A stretch of 64,000 nt of DNA, from contig CM035407.1 in NCBI GenBank assembly GCA_020310875.1, positions 92,335,132-92,399,131 on the forward strand, written 5' to 3'. Below are positions 62,983-64,000 of the stretch, piece after piece; within the stretch, counting starts at the first letter, position 1; the number at the start of each line of letters is the position of its first letter. This stretch comes from Ceratopteris richardii (lineage: Eukaryota > Streptophyta > Polypodiopsida > Polypodiales > Pteridaceae). A program made the translations under genes and the position numbers. Below the pieces are notes generated by a model. It did not search any database, was not told the DNA's origin, and worked only from the letters and a program-made list of their open reading frames with translations.

Positions 62983-63750
62983 TACATTCCAAAGGTTAAT
63001 GTATATAATGGAAATATATGTAGATAACTTATGTACCTTCTCAACCAAAATGGAAGATCATCCAAAAGACCTAGGAAATATATACAAAAAATGTAGAACT
63101 TAAAGAGTTTGTGTAAACCTTGAGAAAAATGTTTTTTTATGATACAAGGAAGAATATTAGGACATAGTTTCGAGTAATGGCATCTCCACTAATGAAGAAA
63201 GAATCAAAGCCATAGTAAAGTTGCCTAAGACAAAAAATATGAAAGAATTGCAAACATTCATGGGACACTACATATATTATAGAAAATTTATGTACAAGTT
63301 TGTAGATATTTCAGACATTATTTGTAGGCTAACACGATTACATTTTTTGTGGATTATCAAGCTTTATTGTATCTATTAAATAAACCTTGTCAGACTAGAA
63401 GGATGGTGAGATGGTTCTTACTATTAATGGAATTTGACTTTGAAGTTCTAGTAAGACAAGGAGAAACACATTTGAGAGTTAATAATTTATCTAGAATCTT
63501 AACTGGAGAAAAACCACAACACATAGATGATGAGTTACCTGATGGTTATCTATTCAACATAGAAAGCATACAAGGCTGGGAAAATTCTTTGGTGCCAACA
63601 TTATCAATTGGACCAGGCAATGCCAATTTGACTCCAACTCATTTGATTTTGCAAAGTAGAAACTTTATTCTACTATCAAGACATTTTTATCACTTGAATA
63701 AGATAGGAGTTGTGGAATATTGTGTATCTGAAGAAGAACAATAGAATTAT
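62983..63750 (+). mobile_element. Old gypsy host element, continued: RT and RNase H
   Basis: The sequence resumes with TFQRLMYIMEIYVDNLCTFS just after the C4 target duplication. It continues GISTNEERIKAIVKLPKTKN, ELQTFMGHY, then RNase H phrases (DYQALLYLLNKP, RMVRWFLLLMEFDFEVLVRQ, ELPDGYLFNIESIQGW). This mirrors 50,300-51,400 of G2. It is broken and stops near 63,750. Confidence 0.8.
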
Positions 63751-63804
63751 CTAGGGAAGTCATATCTTTAGAATCCATGTTCACATGCTTCAAAGATTGT
63801 TACT

Positions 63805-64000
63805 TTCAATAATGTCTCCAAATGCACTATCGTAGTGCTTGTGCAGGCTATTTCATCTTTTTTTGTGAAAGGTATATACCAGTTTCTGTTCGCTCGTATA
63901 AGTGTCTCGAAGTCTACTACAGGTCTAGCGAAATTCATCTGGGCAGTTCTGTTCAACTTTTTGAGACAGTCAATTTTCTGCATCAAGGTATTTTAGTCAC
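63805..64000 (+). mobile_element. C1-type copia leader fragment at the window edge
   Basis: About 180 bp (GCACTATCGTAGTGCTTGTG, TCTACTACAGGTCTAGC, TTCTGTTCAAC) match the reverse complement of 4,740-4,925, which lies between the C1 primer site and integrase. It is probably another partial C1 copy continuing beyond the window. Confidence 0.65.

Overview
This window reads as nuclear DNA of a land plant whose plastid still carries chlL and chlN, most likely a leptosporangiate fern. Almost all of it is retrotransposon sequence. Into that sequence has landed a block of plastid DNA (NUPT) of about 20 kb, from about 15,813 to about 35,740. The fern call rests on the plastid gene order psbA-trnH(GUG)-ycf2-trnN(GUU)-chlL-chlN, on a cemA of the long bryophyte/fern type, and on a chlL that starts with ACG. 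An intact plastid genome is excluded: both ends of the block run into LTR-retrotransposon sequence and most of its genes are damaged.

Layout. 1-3,540: old Ty3/gypsy remnant (minus). 3,541-5,325: half of a Ty1/copia element with its LTR (minus). 5,326-9,559: old gypsy gag-protease-RT start (plus). 9,560-11,610: two joined copia pieces, the second ending in a copia LTR (plus). 11,611-14,580: another copia body (minus). 14,581-15,812 and 35,904-37,480: remnants resembling one gypsy-type 3' region, on either side of the plastid block. 37,481-39,785: little recognisable. 39,786-41,026: copia LTR, RNase H and a second copia LTR. 41,027-41,790: AT-rich field of short ATCGTGATT-like repeats. 42,346-56,632: a 14.3-kb gypsy element (called G2 here) that looks structurally complete, with two 703-bp LTRs differing at two positions by eye and a 5-bp target duplication. 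57,853-62,977: copia-type element C4 with 320-bp LTRs and a 5-bp target duplication, carrying a G2-like 3' end inside it. An older plus-strand gypsy (about 42,040-42,345, 56,638-57,852, 62,983-63,750) is the host into which G2 and C4 inserted.

The plastid block joins two plastid pieces. The first is large-single-copy DNA: atpB'-rbcL-accD-psaI-ycf4-cemA'. The second is psbA'-trnH-ycf2-trnN-chlL-chlN. They fuse at about 23,411. Only psaI and the tRNA genes look undamaged or nearly so. In the plastid these genes would serve ATP synthase, Rubisco, fatty-acid synthesis, photosystems I and II, and dark chlorophyll synthesis. Here they are almost certainly silent copies.

The most unusual material is in G2. 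Its leader holds an array of CpG-rich palindromes. Its N-terminal ORF has no zinc knuckle that I can see. It carries two integrase-type zinc-finger segments in a row and a second retropepsin-like segment after integrase. A 4-kb 3' coding region has an acidic part, a Pro/Thr-rich part, a coiled coil and a conserved terminal domain. That terminal domain recurs in two other diverged copies in the window.
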